This document shows, piece after piece, positions 1-10,700 of a stretch of 64,000 bases of DNA. The notes beneath the pieces were generated by a model, which made no database searches, was not told the DNA's origin, and worked only from the letters and a program-made list of their open reading frames with translations. Numbering within the stretch: position 1 is the stretch's first letter; the number at the start of each line of letters is the position of its first letter. This DNA is from Rugalucina vietnamica (taxonomy: Eukaryota; Mollusca; Bivalvia; Lucinida; Lucinidae). The stretch lies in the NCBI GenBank assembly GCA_964017185.1, contig OZ024875.1, positions 30,141,456 through 30,205,455 on the forward strand. Reading direction: 5' to 3'. A program made the translations under genes and the position numbers.

Positions 1-559
1 ACCCAGAGATCCGATGCCATTAAATGAAACTCAACCCTACAGGGTACCTATGGTCCAAGTATGAAAGCCCTCTGATAAAAAGTTTCCAAGATATAGACTT
101 CTAGAATACTATATCACAGAAAAGCCATTATTATTAATGGTGTTCTAGATTTTAACCTCTAGCCCCACCCCCTGGCATGGACCCAGGGATCTGATGCATG
201 GAATAAAAGCCGACCCTACAGGGTGTCAATGGCCCAAGTATCAATGCTTTCTGATGAGTGGTTGTCAAGATATGGACTTCTAGAAAACTTTAACACAAGA
301 ATTGCCATTTTTGAAGGTGTTCTAGATTTTAACCTCCAGCCCAACCCCCTGGCCTAGACCCAGGGGCCCAATGCCATGGAATGAAAGCTAACCCTACAGG
401 GTATCTATGGTCCAAGTATGAATGCTTTCTGATGAGTGGTTGTCAAGATATGGACTTCTAGAAAACTTTAACGCAAGTGTGACGCGCACGGGAATGGGAA
501 CGGGAACGTGGACGACCGGGGTGACTGCAATAGCTCTATGCACTTCGTGCAGTCGAGCT
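1..559 (-). mobile_element. Pearl-like element with central tandem repeats, cut by window edge
   Basis: Three consecutive units of about 180 bp run from the window edge to about 480. Each contains a 'CTACAGGGT' motif and a block resembling 'TTTTAACCTC(T/C)AGCCC'. They are followed by a short degenerate tract and by the terminal segment at 518-559, which reads on the minus strand AGCTCGACTGCACGAAGTGC followed by GAGCTATTG. The same start occurs at 36028 and, with a G/C variant, at 35126. This is the non-autonomous plan of bivalve pearl elements and helentron-like relatives: a conserved end, a central satellite and a second end. The other end lies before base 1. No protein is encoded. Confidence 0.75.
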
Positions 560-639
560 AAAAATGAAAGGGCAATAAAATTTTTTGAGTAGGCCCTATT
601 TTAGGTGAGTAGGTAGGGAGAGGGCAAACAAACAAATCT

Positions 640-791
640 TTATTTTTGGCCCAATTTTGGATTTAGAAAGTAGAGGAATTGTACTATCGGTGTAGCGAAA
701 ACCTAGGCGCAGATCAGCTTCGCAGTAACTGCGAAGCTGATCTGCGCCTTTGTTTTCGCATATGCAGTTTGTTGGTTTTCTCATGAGGCAT
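640..791 (+). mobile_element. Hairpin MITE family A, right half
   Basis: It carries the family's central hairpin, in which GATCAGCTTCGCAGT is followed by its reverse complement, flanked by 'GGCGCA' and 'TGCGCC'. It also has the right terminal 'GTTGGTTTTCTCATGAGGC'. The left terminal repeat is not recognisable; the sequence before about 640 is unrelated to other copies. Confidence 0.75.
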
Positions 792-803
792 CAAATATGA
801 TTT

Positions 804-1061
804 GAGCTGCCGCATAAAAAAAACCAAAAAAAAAACAACTTGCATGTGCAAAAACAAAGGCACAGATCAGCTGTGCAGTAAATTCACAGCTGATTAGCGC
901 CTTTATTTTTGCTACACAAATAGTACCATTCCTCTGCTACTGATATCCAAAGCTTCAAGCTTTACTTCTAGCGTTTTTTTATGACAGTACAGACCGGTCA
1001 GTGTCAGACCTTGTCGGAAACCTAATTTTACCAAATTGTTGGTTTTTTGACACGATGGCTC
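804..1061 (-). mobile_element. Hairpin MITE family A, near full length
   Basis: The ends are GAGCTGCCGCAT on the left and ATGGCTC on the right, flanked by ATTT at 800-803 and 1062-1065 as a 4-bp target duplication. The central hairpin around 'CAGATCAGCTG' is diverged. Orientation is opposite to the neighbour at 640-791, so the two copies face each other. Confidence 0.8.
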
Positions 1062-1173
1062 ATTTTCCATTCATTAACATTCGCTAGGTCCCGAGGGCAC
1101 AAACGAAAGAAATAATGGCGCACTATATTCTACAGCCTCGTCTCAAAACTGCCCTGATTTCTTCACTCACAGA

Positions 1174-1725
1174 TAGTGATGGGCCGATGATTGATTATAA
1201 TCGAAAGCTCGTTGGTTTGGGCTTCCGATTGCAATAATCGATAGTAAAATGCAGCAATCGATTGTAATCGGTTTCATCACTCAGGGTGTAGAAAATTTTA
1301 TTTTGTGCATTTTATATTTGACAAAGTTTTAGGTTAGTTAAAAATTTCAGAGTTTGATGTAGATCTCACTAATCACAACTTGTACTTGCCTATACTTGTA
1401 CTTGTACTACTTTGTAGCAATTTGTCTTTTTCATTTTCTTCAAAATATCAGAACAGAAAGGTGAAATTTTCAAAATGCATGCCATCTTATGTTCATGTCA
1501 GTGGAATTGTTCTAAATAAACAGCCATATCTAACAGAGACAATGTCTCAGTCCTTGACCCCTCAGTCTGCACATAAACATCTCACCATGGTGATGACACT
1601 TATGCCGGGCAATAGCAAAATATATAGCTAATTGAACCGATTACACAATCGATAGCTAGTTGGTTTAGTCCTTTCGATTTTAAACCGATGATCGATTGCA
1701 ATTTCAAACTGATGGCCCAACACTA
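1174..1725. mobile_element. Non-autonomous hAT-type element with 8-bp TSD
   Basis: The left end is TAGTGATGGGCC and the right end is GGCCCAACACTA, an imperfect terminal inverted repeat. It is bounded by a perfect 8-bp duplication CTCACAGA at 1166-1173 and 1726-1733. Subterminal sequence is rich in ATCGAT-like motifs on both sides. An 8-bp TSD with TAGTG-type ends is characteristic of the hAT superfamily. The 552-bp body holds no transposase-like frame. Confidence 0.88.
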
Positions 1726-1849
1726 CTCACAGAGCATAAACTCTGGTCAGACGAGGCAAATGCCATGCTGTTGGTTTGTCATGCAACTTATCTGAAGACC
1801 TAAAAGGACGTGTCACAAGAAAACTGGTCTTCCGTGTTTCCGATCAGGT

Positions 1850-2030
1850 CCGACACAAACTGATCTGTGCAGCCAAGGTTTGAAATATACTGGAAGAGGG
1901 ATTGTACTATTCATGAAGTGAAAACAAAGACGCTGATCAACTATGCAATAACTGCACAGATGATCTACGTCTTTGTTTCTTTGTTGTTGCCTATGCAAAA
2001 ATCTGGTTTTCTCGTGACAAGGCTCAAACG
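1850..2030 (+). mobile_element. Hairpin MITE family A, degenerate copy
   Basis: It retains the order 'GGTCCGACACAAACTG', 'TTGTACTAT', 'AAAACAAAGACGCTGATCA', the damaged central hairpin, and 'GGTTTTCTCGTGACAAGGCTC'. The left terminal repeat is not recognisable, so the boundary is approximate. Confidence 0.65.
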
Positions 2031-2204
2031 TATTGAACACGCAGGTGGTTTATTGAATGTTCTGCATGTATTATTGAAATATAGGGATTTTAATGTTAAA
2101 ATATTAGTTTCAGCTTTTGTAATAAAGTATTCTCTTATGAGACTTAATTAGGCCATTTTAACCAGTAATATGAGAAAAAATTGTCTTCATGGTTTGACAA
2201 ATCC

Positions 2205-2447
2205 AGGTCTCGAGGTTCTAAAACTTTTTCATGCTCAGCTTAAAATTTATCCTGCTGATGAATGTTAAAATGCAAAATGCCAACAACTGTTGGCATTTTA
2301 ACAATTATCAGCAGGATAAATTACAAGTTTTTGAGGTTTGAACCTGACTTTTCCATTAATTTTGATTATTTCAGCATTTATGAGCAGTTGAAATTTCATG
2401 CTAAGCTGAGCTGAGCTTGAAAAAAGTTTTATGACCTCGGGGCCAGG
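2205..2447 (+). mobile_element. Palindromic MITE, first of an inverted pair
   Basis: The outer arms read 'AAAACTTTTTCATGCTCAGC' and 'GAGCTTGAAAAAAGTTTT'. The inner hairpin is 'CCAACAACTGTTGG' flanked by 'TATCCTGCTGAT' and 'ATCAGCAGGATA'. The copy at 2636-2878 is its reverse complement. The two flank a SINE, so the whole 2205-2878 interval could fold back on itself. Confidence 0.7.
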
Positions 2448-2462
2448 ACCTTGGTTCACTGA

Positions 2463-2632
2463 TTTCATGTTTTACATCCCACTCAACAGCTAATGTCATC
2501 ATTATTGTCATGTTGAGACAGAATCTTGGTTTAAAGTATCATCCTAAAGACTGAAGAAGCCAGGAATTGAACCTATGACCCCTTGTTTACAAGGCGAGTG
2601 GCTTAACCACTACACCATGCACGCTTCAAACC
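2463..2632 (-). mobile_element. tRNA-derived SINE
   Basis: On the minus strand the head has an A-box-like 'TGTAGTGGTTAAGCCACT' and a B-box-like 'GGTTCAATTCC', as in tRNA. The tail has the 'TGAGTGGGATGTAAAAC' segment that other SINE copies in this window carry as TGACTGGGA(C/T)(G/A)TTAAACCT. It is a mobile element head, not a functional tRNA, because no acceptor stem closes. Confidence 0.75.
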
Positions 2633-2635
2633 CAG

Positions 2636-2878
2636 GTACCGTGGTTATAAATCTTTTTTTCAAGCTCAGCCCAGCTGAGCATGAAATTTCAACTGCTAAT
2701 AAATGCTGAAATCATCGACCATTGTGGAAAATTCAGGTTCAAAACTCAAAACTAGTAATCTATCCTGCTTACAAATGTTAAAATGCCAACAATTGTTGGC
2801 ATTTTAACATTTATGAGCAGGATAAATTTTAGTCTCAGCTGAGTTGAGCATGAAAAAAGTTTTATAACCTCTGGCCCA
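2636..2878 (-). mobile_element. Palindromic MITE, second of an inverted pair
   Basis: This is the reverse-complement copy of 2205-2447, with central 'CCAACAATTGTTGG' and flanking 'AAATTTATCCTGCT'-type arms. Left boundary is near 'GGTTATAAATC', right near 'AAGTTTTATAACC'. Confidence 0.7.
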
Positions 2879-2929
2879 GAATGTGCAACCACAAGAAAAG
2901 GTGATAGTGGGCCAGGAAAGCTTAAGTTT

Positions 2930-3184
2930 CAGGGCTTTTTCTCTATACAAAACTGGGTCCGGTTTTCGGTACCAAATTTTTTCCCAACTGGCTGAAAAAA
3001 TTCCCTATTCACCTGGAACATTCACAATTAGCAGAAAAATCCCAATTTAAAAGGTAAACTTTCTCAATTTTGCTAAATTGCACTATTTTTTCCCAAAATC
3101 ATCATATCTTTTCCCAAAATCACACAATTTTTTCCCAATTTCATCGGTATCAAAAATTTCCCAAAAAGGTCAGAAAGAGCCCTG
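2930..3184 (+). mobile_element. CAGGGC-ended MITE with 5-bp TSD
   Basis: The termini are CAGGGCTTTTTCT on the left and AGAAAGAGCCCTG on the right. AGTTT is duplicated at 2925-2929 and 3185-3189. The interior is rich in 'TTTTTTCCCAA' motifs and contains 'ACAAAACTGGGTCCGGTTT'. The related copy at 3512-3788 has its own 5-bp duplication. Short TSDs of this length occur in some hAT lineages, and that assignment is inferred. Confidence 0.85.
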
Positions 3185-3511
3185 AGTTTTGTAATAACTA
3201 TGCAGTAAAAGCCAAATTAGCCAATGTGCTGAACTGAACAGCTGATCCATGTTTTTGACTTTCATTTTTACAAGATGCAAAAAGAAGCTTTTCTCAATCA
3301 TACTGCAGTTCCATTTTAATGAGCTCTTTTTTTTCCCTTTGTAAATCAGTTGAAGTTGCGAAAAGATCAGAACATACAATTTTGCTAGTTTGGAGAGCTG
3401 AACCATAACAACAATTCAGAGAATGGACAAGCTTGTCCATCCATCATTAGGGTGGTTTACTGTGCTCATACATGTGTATATAGAGAACCCTGAGCCATAT
3501 CTATTCTGTAC

Positions 3512-3788
3512 CAGGGCTTTTTCTGACATTTTGGGGAAATTTTGGTACCAATGAAATTGAAAAAAAAAAACAGTGTGGTTTTGGAGAAAAAAAAAAAAGC
3601 ACAATTTAGGGGAAAAATATATAGTGTAACTTTTACTTTTTTAGCCAAATTTGGAAAGTTTACCTTTTTAAATTTGGATTTTTCTTCTAAAAAGAAAATT
3701 TTAGGTCAATTGGGAATTTTTTCAGCCAACTGGGAAAGAAATTTGGTACCAGAAATAGGACCAAGTTCTGTATAGAGAAAAAGCCCTG
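3512..3788 (-). mobile_element. CAGGGC-ended MITE with 5-bp TSD, second copy
   Basis: The termini are CAGGGCTTTTTCTG and GAGAAAAAGCCCTG. TGTAC is duplicated at 3507-3511 and 3789-3793. It is the reverse complement of the 2930-3184 copy: the T-rich 'TTTCCCAA' motifs appear here as 'TTGGGAAA'. No protein is encoded. Confidence 0.87.
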
Positions 3789-3889
3789 TGTACCCACTGC
3801 CTAATCTGTACCTATCTCCATCCCTGATCAGAATGACTGTGTACCCATCATCATTTCTGGTTTTGTGATCAGTACCTGGTGAGTGTACT

Positions 3890-4330
3890 CCTCAATCTTT
3901 CAGTTGATCATGTCAAAATTTGAACACACCCAAGATACATGTACATGTATTGTTATTCTTGTTATTGCCAAGAATGAAGATCGGAAAAAAAAGAAGGGGC
4001 TAGAGTGTCAACAAACTATTTTTTTTTTCAAGCACTCAAGGGCAGCTAACTCTGCAATAAGTACTTAGGACTGTGATCTGGTCAAAATTTGAATTCATCC
4101 AAGAAATCATGGTTGTCCTTGTTACTGCCAAATATGCAAAATTGGATCAAAAATGAAGAGGCTATGGTGTTGACAACACTTTCAACCTTTTAGACATTCA
4201 AGAGCAGCTAATTCTCCGATCAGTTGTGGGATCTGGCCGAATTTCAAACTCATATGAGATCTTATGGTCGTTCTCATTACTGTGAAGAATAATGAAGATC
4301 TATCCCATAAAAAATTTGACACTTGTAAAA
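3890..4330. repeat. Decayed tandem repeat, about three units
   Basis: Three degenerate units of roughly 165 bp share 'TCAAAATTTGAA', 'GTT(A/C)TTGCCAA' and a 'GGGCAGCTAACTCTGC'-like segment. The pattern resembles an old central satellite of a pearl-like element whose ends are no longer recognisable. The rest of 3794-4790 shows nothing I recognise. Confidence 0.45.
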
Positions 4331-5287
4331 CAGCAGTGAGAAAGTGACTTACTGATAAAAGGCACAAAGTATTACATGTCAGAATGGATATTCTTTCACA
4401 AACAATGTTTTGTTTAATGTTTAATTACATTTATACCTATACCCGCAATATATCTATAATGATAGTTTTGTGTCACAAAAGCTTGTGCTAGGCTAGCTAT
4501 ACCTCTGTATTCTGAGTATTGCAGTTCTGATCTCAATTGATTGCTACATTTAAGGCCTACACCTGATGATCAAAATCGGGAGCTGAAACAGACTGACTTT
4601 TAATTATAATAACTGATCATCATCTGACATAAGTACATGTATCTACAATATAATTAGTTCCTGATCTATAACCAAGCCATCCATGATCAGCTATGTACTT
4701 GTTTTATGTGTGACCTAAGGCTGTTTACCTGTAGTATGTGTACCAAGTTTCATGCCTGATCTATAGTAGTTTCAGCCCAGGCAAATCTTGGATTAAGACA
4801 ACTCGGCCCAATTCAAAAGACAACTCGGCCCAGTTCAAAAGACAACTCGGCCCAGTATTTTTGGTTCAGTTTAGTCAGTTTTGCTGGTGAATGTTTTTAG
4901 TGGTAAATGGTCGTGCTGACCAATAAGGCAATAGATGGTTTAAAGTAGTACTCAAAAAGACTGTTGAACAATCAGAAACTCTGACAAGATAGCAGAAATC
5001 AGTTTTGCTACGCCAATCAATATGTGTGATGATCAAACAGGCATCGGTTTTTAATACTACTTGTCTAATGTACAGACCAGCTATTAGACACAAACCCACA
5101 CTGAACTCATAGGAGTCTTGTTTCTAGACTAAATGACCCATTGACTTAACTGACTTGATCAACATAATTTGACTTTGCATGTTCAAACGAATTTCTTTCG
5201 TCGTAGACTCACGTCACATATTTGCCATTATAATTATTGGTGGCATAATTGCACCAACAGAACCTGACATTTTACATCAGGAAAACA

Positions 5288-5540
5288 TGTCCGTGCAATA
5301 TATACCCCATTAAACCCCACTTTTATATAGCAAAACTGGGGTTTGCAGGGGTATACCTATTTTTCTTTTTTTTGCTCTAAAACATAGATTGTGGGTACTC
5401 GTTAGAACCACCTCAGCGAGGCGGTTCTAACGTGTACCCACAATCTATGTTTTGAGCAAAAATAAGAATAATATCAACATTTTTCTGGTGAAATTTTCAA
5501 TTTTTGGTACTGAAAAAATTCTCTGTATATTGCATGGACA
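5288..5540 (+). mobile_element. Hairpin MITE family B
   Basis: The ends are TGTCCGTGCAATATA and TATATTGCATGGACA, a short terminal inverted repeat. The centre is a long hairpin: 'GATTGTGGGTACTCGTTAGA' pairs with its complement around 'CCTCAGCGAGG'. Other copies are at 27469-27687 and 34691-34942. Confidence 0.82.
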
Positions 5541-5621
5541 AGTTTTCGTAATGTTTAGATTTATAATGCTTAATCTGTGACCTGTGTCTACGACATTTAT
5601 TGTGAAATGATAAAACAAAAC

Positions 5622-6698
5622 CAGAGGACCAATGGTCCTGTAAACGCTCACCTGAGATCTGCTGCATATACCAATAAACATGTTTGAATATTATGGTATT
5701 TAACTCCAGTGCAGGGGCAGATAAGCCCTTGGGCCATTTTCTTTTTTCAGAATCTTCAATATTCTGTCCATTTGAAAATTTCCTGCTGGCTTTTCCCTTC
5801 CAATGACATTTTAACAGTTTTCCCAATTCAAATGCATAGGCAACCCATGTTGACCTTGCCATAAACTTGGTCAAGGTCATCACAGGGTCATGATTTATAT
5901 ATACATTAGAGTACTTTAGCCATCGATGCTTCACGCCAAGTTTCCTTGAAATCAGTCTATTGGTTTCAGAGAAGAAGATTTTTGATGGGTTTTTACCATA
6001 TATGGGCATGACGGCCATCTTGGTCATGTGACCTGGATTATTTATATATACATTGGTTCCCCCTTCCCATAGATGCTTCATGTAAAATTTGGCTTGGATT
6101 GGCCAAGCGGTTTCAGAGAAGAAGATGTTTGAATATTATGATAATATACATGTATATTGCCCCGGGGTGGGGGCGGATGAGCCCCTGGTGCCCAATTTTT
6201 TTCAGAATCATTAATATTCAGTCCTACTGCTCATTTTCTGCAAGATTTTTCCTTTAAATGACAATTTAACAATTTTTCCCATTCAAATGCAAAGGCGACC
6301 TATGTTGACCTTGCCGTAAAATAGGTCAAGGTCACCGCAAGGTCATGATTTATATACACATTGTAGTACTTGAGTCATCGATGCTTCATGCCAAGTTTGG
6401 TTGAAATCGGTCCAGTGGTTCCGGAGAAGAAGATTTTTGAAGGGTTTTTACCATATATGGGCATGGCGGCCATCTTGGTCATGTGACCTGGATTATTTAT
6501 ATACACATTGGTTCCCCCTTCCCATAGATGCTTCATGTAACATTTGGCTTTGATTGGCCAAGCGGTTTCAGAGAAGAAGATCTTTGAAAATGGTGGACGA
6601 CGGACGGACGACGGACGGACGGACGACGGACGGACGGACGCCGGATCATGGCCATCCTATAAGCTCACCTTGTGAGCCTGACGGCTCAGGTGAGCTAA
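5622..6698 (-). mobile_element. Pearl-like element, AGCTCACCTGAGCC type
   Basis: One end, at 6663-6698, is a hairpin of AGCTCACC, TTGTGAGCC and GGCTCAGGTGAGCT. The other, at 5622-5660, has the palindrome 'AGGACCAATGGTCCT' next to 'GCTCACCTGAG'. Between them are two to three units of about 440 bp containing 'AAGGTCAAGGTCA'-type and 'CATATATGGGCATG' motifs, and a GGAC-rich microsatellite near the hairpin end. A related element in the opposite orientation lies at 45776-47262. Non-coding. Confidence 0.8.
6594..6642. repeat. GGACGGACGAC microsatellite
   Basis: A run of GGACGGACGAC-type units lies just inside the hairpin end of the surrounding pearl-like element. The elements starting at 38656 and 45776 have the same feature (GTCCGTCGTC) at the same relative place, so it is part of the element's structure. 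Confidence 0.85.
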
Positions 6699-8301
6699 CA
6701 AGTTATAGATTTTTTATTTCATTTTTATATGAATAACAACCTTTCAAAATTCTGAATGGCAATTTGAATCCATGGTTATAACATACTGACCCAGTGCTGA
6801 CCCTTAACGGTGGCCTTTATCACCCTTTATACAATTATACAAATAGTACAATATATCCTCTTCTATGAGGGTAAAGCCAGGGTTGTATCTGAGCAAGTTG
6901 AAATATTACCGTTTTTACATGACTTAATTAAATTCAGGCATGATGAATAAATAAACTTGCAAAGAAACGGACGTACGTTCTTGCTTATTTACTGAATGTG
7001 GTATGGTGATGAAAAAATATTATTTGGTATTTAAAAGGGTAAGTTCGGCAAATCAAAGGAATTTTACATTAATTAAGACCAATGAAAGGCAATTGACTTA
7101 GCACACTTATTCATTATTGGTGAATACCTTTAACTCATAATTAATTATCTTCTGTTGGTCTTATATTTGAATGAACTTTAATTGATACGCCTTTAATTCG
7201 GATTAATTAATTAATGATTACCAATTAATATGTTCATTACTATGACACCTTTAACTGCACTCATAACTATCTTCCGTCTGTCTTATATTTGAATGAACTT
7301 TAAACGATGCACAAATATGCGCCTGCATTTATAATGACACCTTTAATTCAGATTAATTTACTAATAATTGCCAATTAATACCTTCATTCTTATGACAGTC
7401 TTGACTATGAAAATTATTCCAAAGCCAAAACAATGATTACTTTTAGGATGCTAAGGAATTTTTAAGTTTTAATGCAAAATACAAATACAAATTTATTTGA
7501 GCGCGGATCTGGTAAAAGGTGTGTACATTTTATGCTATTAAAATTTAAAAATCCATCTAAATTTGAAATATTTGGCATGTTCTGATATTTATTTGAAACA
7601 GCTTAAATATATTAACACAATCCAAGACACATACTTTTCTTATGGTCAAACCTTATTTGTATCATGCATGTTGCCATGGCAACCATTGCGCCATAAGGAC
7701 TACCCTTATTTTAAAAACCAGGTACGCCCTTTGTATTGCAGGTTTTCTCAAACAGTTTGTGAATTCGTGCCTATTGCATAGTCTGTGCAGTAGTATAGAT
7801 GTTAAACTTCAAGAAACACATAGAATTTTGAGAATTTTAATTACGGTGATTTAAAGAATGTTAACGTCATCAACGTCCAAACATCATCAACAGTTTTATG
7901 ACGTCATGTTTAGACTGCATCAACTGTACCCCTTTCAATGTTCATACATGTATCTTTGCTATTTGTAAAGACAATCTCTTCAAATTTTCAGGAAATACTC
8001 AAAGAAATAAATGTAATAAATATCTTAATTTTGATATTTCTGCCATAAGACCCCTTTTATCAGATCTTGGCCCATTTGTAAGTTTTAATGCATTGCCAAA
8101 CACAAAAATATAAAATTGCATTGTGAATAATGCGGATAATGGAAAGAAAAAAGAAGACCGATGGACTGGTGAGTATTTCAATAGCAATCCTCATTTGGGC
8201 AGAGTTGTCTTATGAATTGGGCCAAGTTGTCTTTATCCGAGATTTTCCTGGGCCGAGATTTTCCAGGGCCGAGTTGTCTTTGGGCCGAGTTGTCCGTAAT
8301 T

Positions 8302-8472
8302 CATCCAATGAATCTCCTTGAATTTGTAATTGCTTTCAAGTCTACAGTTAAAAGTAAGAATAAAATCCTAAGAATTGGCACAATTAATTTAATTCCAACC
8401 CAGACACTAGGCAGGAACAGAGTCCTGAATCAGGAATTTCAGATAAATCAGGAACTTTATCACCCCAGCCTA
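8302..8472 (+). mobile_element. hAT-like MITE, 5'-truncated copy
   Basis: It is homologous over its length to the intact copy at 38275-38497, sharing 'GCTTTCAAGTCTACAGTTAA' and 'CCCAGACACTAGGCAGGA', and ends in 'GAACTTTATCACCCC'. The first 55 bp or so are missing; the break coincides with the right end of the 14-bp-array element. From 8490 to 8900 nothing is recognised. Confidence 0.7.
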
Positions 8473-8902
8473 ATGATTAGTGCATAATATGGTCTGACAG
8501 TGTCTTTACCGGTTCTCCAGTGCGAATTGAACATCCTCAGTACAATTTTAAGCAAGCCTGAGAAGCTGAGCAGGCTACTGACTGAGCTGTCTCAGCTCCC
8601 TTCCAGTTCATCACATCAGCTGATCATTTTGATGCGATAGTATAACTGAACTGTAGAACATGCTTATCCAATCACCGAAAAGGTACAACACTGAAAACAA
8701 AAAGACATTGTCATTATCACCCAAACACATTTACCATGAAAGGGACTACATCAATCTTCAACTGTAGATTCCATCATCAGACCCACAGAAAACACCAAAA
8801 ACAAGAGAATGCTGCAGTTGACAAGAAATCACCACCTGTAAATATTTTCCTCATGTAAAGTACATTATTTGGAAAGGGTAAGCAGCATATTCTCATTGAA
8901 TC

Positions 8903-10428
8903 CGGGTCGTTTCGGCCCTGGGTCGTTTCGGCCTGAGTCGTTTCGGCCTGGGTCGTTTCGGCCAATTTTGGGGGTGGGTCGTTTCGGCCTTGGTAGGTGG
9001 GTCGTTTCGGCCAATTTTCTGGGTGAGTCGATTCGGCCCTGAGTCGTTTCGGCCAAAGTTTATGGAAATCATCTGGTAAGAAACAACTCAAAGATAAATT
9101 GATCTTCAGGAGTACCTGCGTGTTCGTGGACATATACATGATGTATGCATGTGAGATGTTTTGAAAGTATTGTAGTCACAGTTCCAGCCTCACATATTCT
9201 TAGTGTCTCGGAAAAAATCCCATTAACATTTAATGATTAGTGCTGGCGATAGAAGGGTTTGATAGGGTTGAGGGAGTGAATAGATAGATAGATAGATGGT
9301 TTGTACAATTAAACTAAACATGTACATGTAGTTATGAATTCATCGGCAATTGCAAGGGAAAACTTTTCAGTGATGCATCGGCTGTCGGTGATCTAATTAT
9401 AAGGGTGATTATCAAGGTGTGAAAACTCGTGTCTTTAATCAGCAATGCTAATCCATGGTGATTGGTTATCAATGTACTCAATTAAAGTGTGAAAACGTGT
9501 GCTTGTCAATTTAATTTGAGTCTATGCATGAGAAAAACAACAGTTTTGGAATCCGACCAGGTTCATCACAAACCAGCCTGTACAGTCACAAAAGCAGGCC
9601 AGTCTTGAAATTTCGTATTTAAGAAGAAGAAGATGATTGTACTATCGTTGTAGCGAAAACAAAGGCACTGATCAGCTGTGCAGTTATCTGCGCCTTTGTT
9701 TTCGCCTATGCATATTGTTGGTTTTCTTATGCGACTTTGGTCGGCTTAAAGTGAAAAGAAATTTAAAATACCGTTAAAATAATAGCTTTAAAAAGTTATG
9801 AAAAAACTCAACCTTGTTACAGCTGAATTTGTAAGTTTGAATGTCAAATTCTATCAGATACATGTACTATGTTTACAGATTTTATCATAGACTTCTTAGA
9901 ATCATCTGAGATAGGATTGTTAATTTGCAGTTTGCATTGTACATGTAAAGCTCAGATTGCATTAACTAGTTTAATTTCTGTTTGATACAGGCATTACATC
10001 AGAAATCTCTAAAGTTGACTTTTTTTCAAAATGTTTAGTTCGAGATGAGAAAATGTAAGGAATCTTATGAAATTAAATTGTTTGTGCTTTTTTGTTTTAT
10101 AATGATTATCCATGACGCCATAGAAATGAGCATTGTAGTTTCTCTATTGTTTTTAATGGAATAAAGACGCAAATTTTTCACCCTGTAATAGACCCAATTA
10201 CCCTTGCAAGACTGGATGCATGGTAAACTAGCCTCGTATAACATACACATCTAGCATAAAGTATATTATATAGTATATAAGGATTAAATAAAATCAGGCC
10301 GAAACGACCCACCAAAGTTGGCCGAAACGACCCAGGGCCGAATCGACTCAGGCCGAAACGACCCAGGCCGAAACGACCCACGGCCGAAACGACTCAAGGC
10401 CGAAACGACTCACGGCCGAAACGACCCG
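8903..10428. mobile_element. Element bounded by inward-facing GGGTCGTTTCGGCC arrays
   Basis: The left array at 8903-9056 has about eight copies of GGGTCGTTTCGGCC, some separated by 'AATTTTGGGGGT'-like spacers. The right array at 10296-10428 has about eight copies of the reverse complement GGCCGAAACGACCC. The outermost copies give a CGGGTCGTTTCGGCC inverted terminus. The 1.2-kb interior contains a family A MITE (9518-9737) and a short GATA run near 9282. No frame resembling a transposase is present and no target duplication was found. It ends about 240 bp before the LAMTOR5 start codon. Confidence 0.55.
9518..9737 (+). mobile_element. Hairpin MITE family A inside the 8903-10428 element
   Basis: It begins GAGTCTATGCATGAGAAAA after ATTT. 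It retains 'CACAAACCAGCCTGTACAGT', 'TTGTACTATC' and 'AACAAAGGCACTGATCAGCT', and ends near 'GTTGGTTTTCTTATGCG'. The central hairpin is shortened. Confidence 0.75.
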
Positions 10429-10429
10429 T

Positions 10430-10665
10430 TACCTTCTCGTTTAGATGTTTCAAATTTTCTGTAGCTATCTGTTGAGTGAAACGACATTTAATGATTCGAA
10501 TATTTAATTCATAATTTATTTTCTTGTATTCTGTCAATGAAAAGTTAGTCTTTTTTTTAAAGAATTTATTAGAAATATTGCTGAAACTCCTTAATCCCCC
10601 AATCTAATAAATGGATTAGCCCAATTTTATTTCCGTTTCCGGATCAATTTTAGGGCTGTTCAAAA
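10430..10665 (+). promoter_or_regulatory. LAMTOR5: LAMTOR5 5' flank and probable 5' UTR
   Basis: This 236-bp stretch separates the array-bounded element from the LAMTOR5 ATG. It is AT-rich and has no TATA box at a convincing distance. An ETS-like TTTCCGG at 10636-10642, 24-30 bp before the ATG, is the only promoter-like motif I see; such sites are common at TATA-less housekeeping starts. The transcription start is not determined by the sequence. Confidence 0.3.
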
Positions 10666-10700
10666 ATGGAAAGAGGACTGGAAAAACACTTAGATGACAC
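10666..10700 (+). CDS. LAMTOR5: LAMTOR5 exon 1 (coding)
   Basis: The exon encodes MERGLEKHLDD plus two bases (AC) of a Thr codon, then GTAATA. It is only 35 bp. It is accepted because its end phase matches exon 2 exactly, and because the joined residues align with human MEATLEQHLEDT without a gap up to the conserved GVLCTD. Confidence 0.88.

Larger units (their letters stand above)
4797..8297. mobile_element. Element bounded by inward-facing GACAACTCGGCCCA arrays
   Basis: On the left, 4797-4855 carries three copies of GACAACTCGGCCCA spaced by TTCAAAA. On the right, 8199-8297 carries five or six degenerate copies in the opposite orientation, e.g. GGGCCGAGTTGTC. The interior of about 3.3 kb holds a family B MITE (5288-5540), a pearl-like element (5622-6698) and AT-rich sequence with short repeats at 7030-7410 built on 'TATATTTGAATGAACTTTAA'. 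No transposase is visible. No target duplication could be identified, so treating it as one mobile unit is an inference from the inverted arrays. Confidence 0.5.

Noticed and set aside
1380-1631. 83-residue frame with a hydrophobic start, possible secreted peptide
   Set aside because: It lies inside the 1174-1725 hAT-type element, has no ATG at its start and no homologue I recognise.
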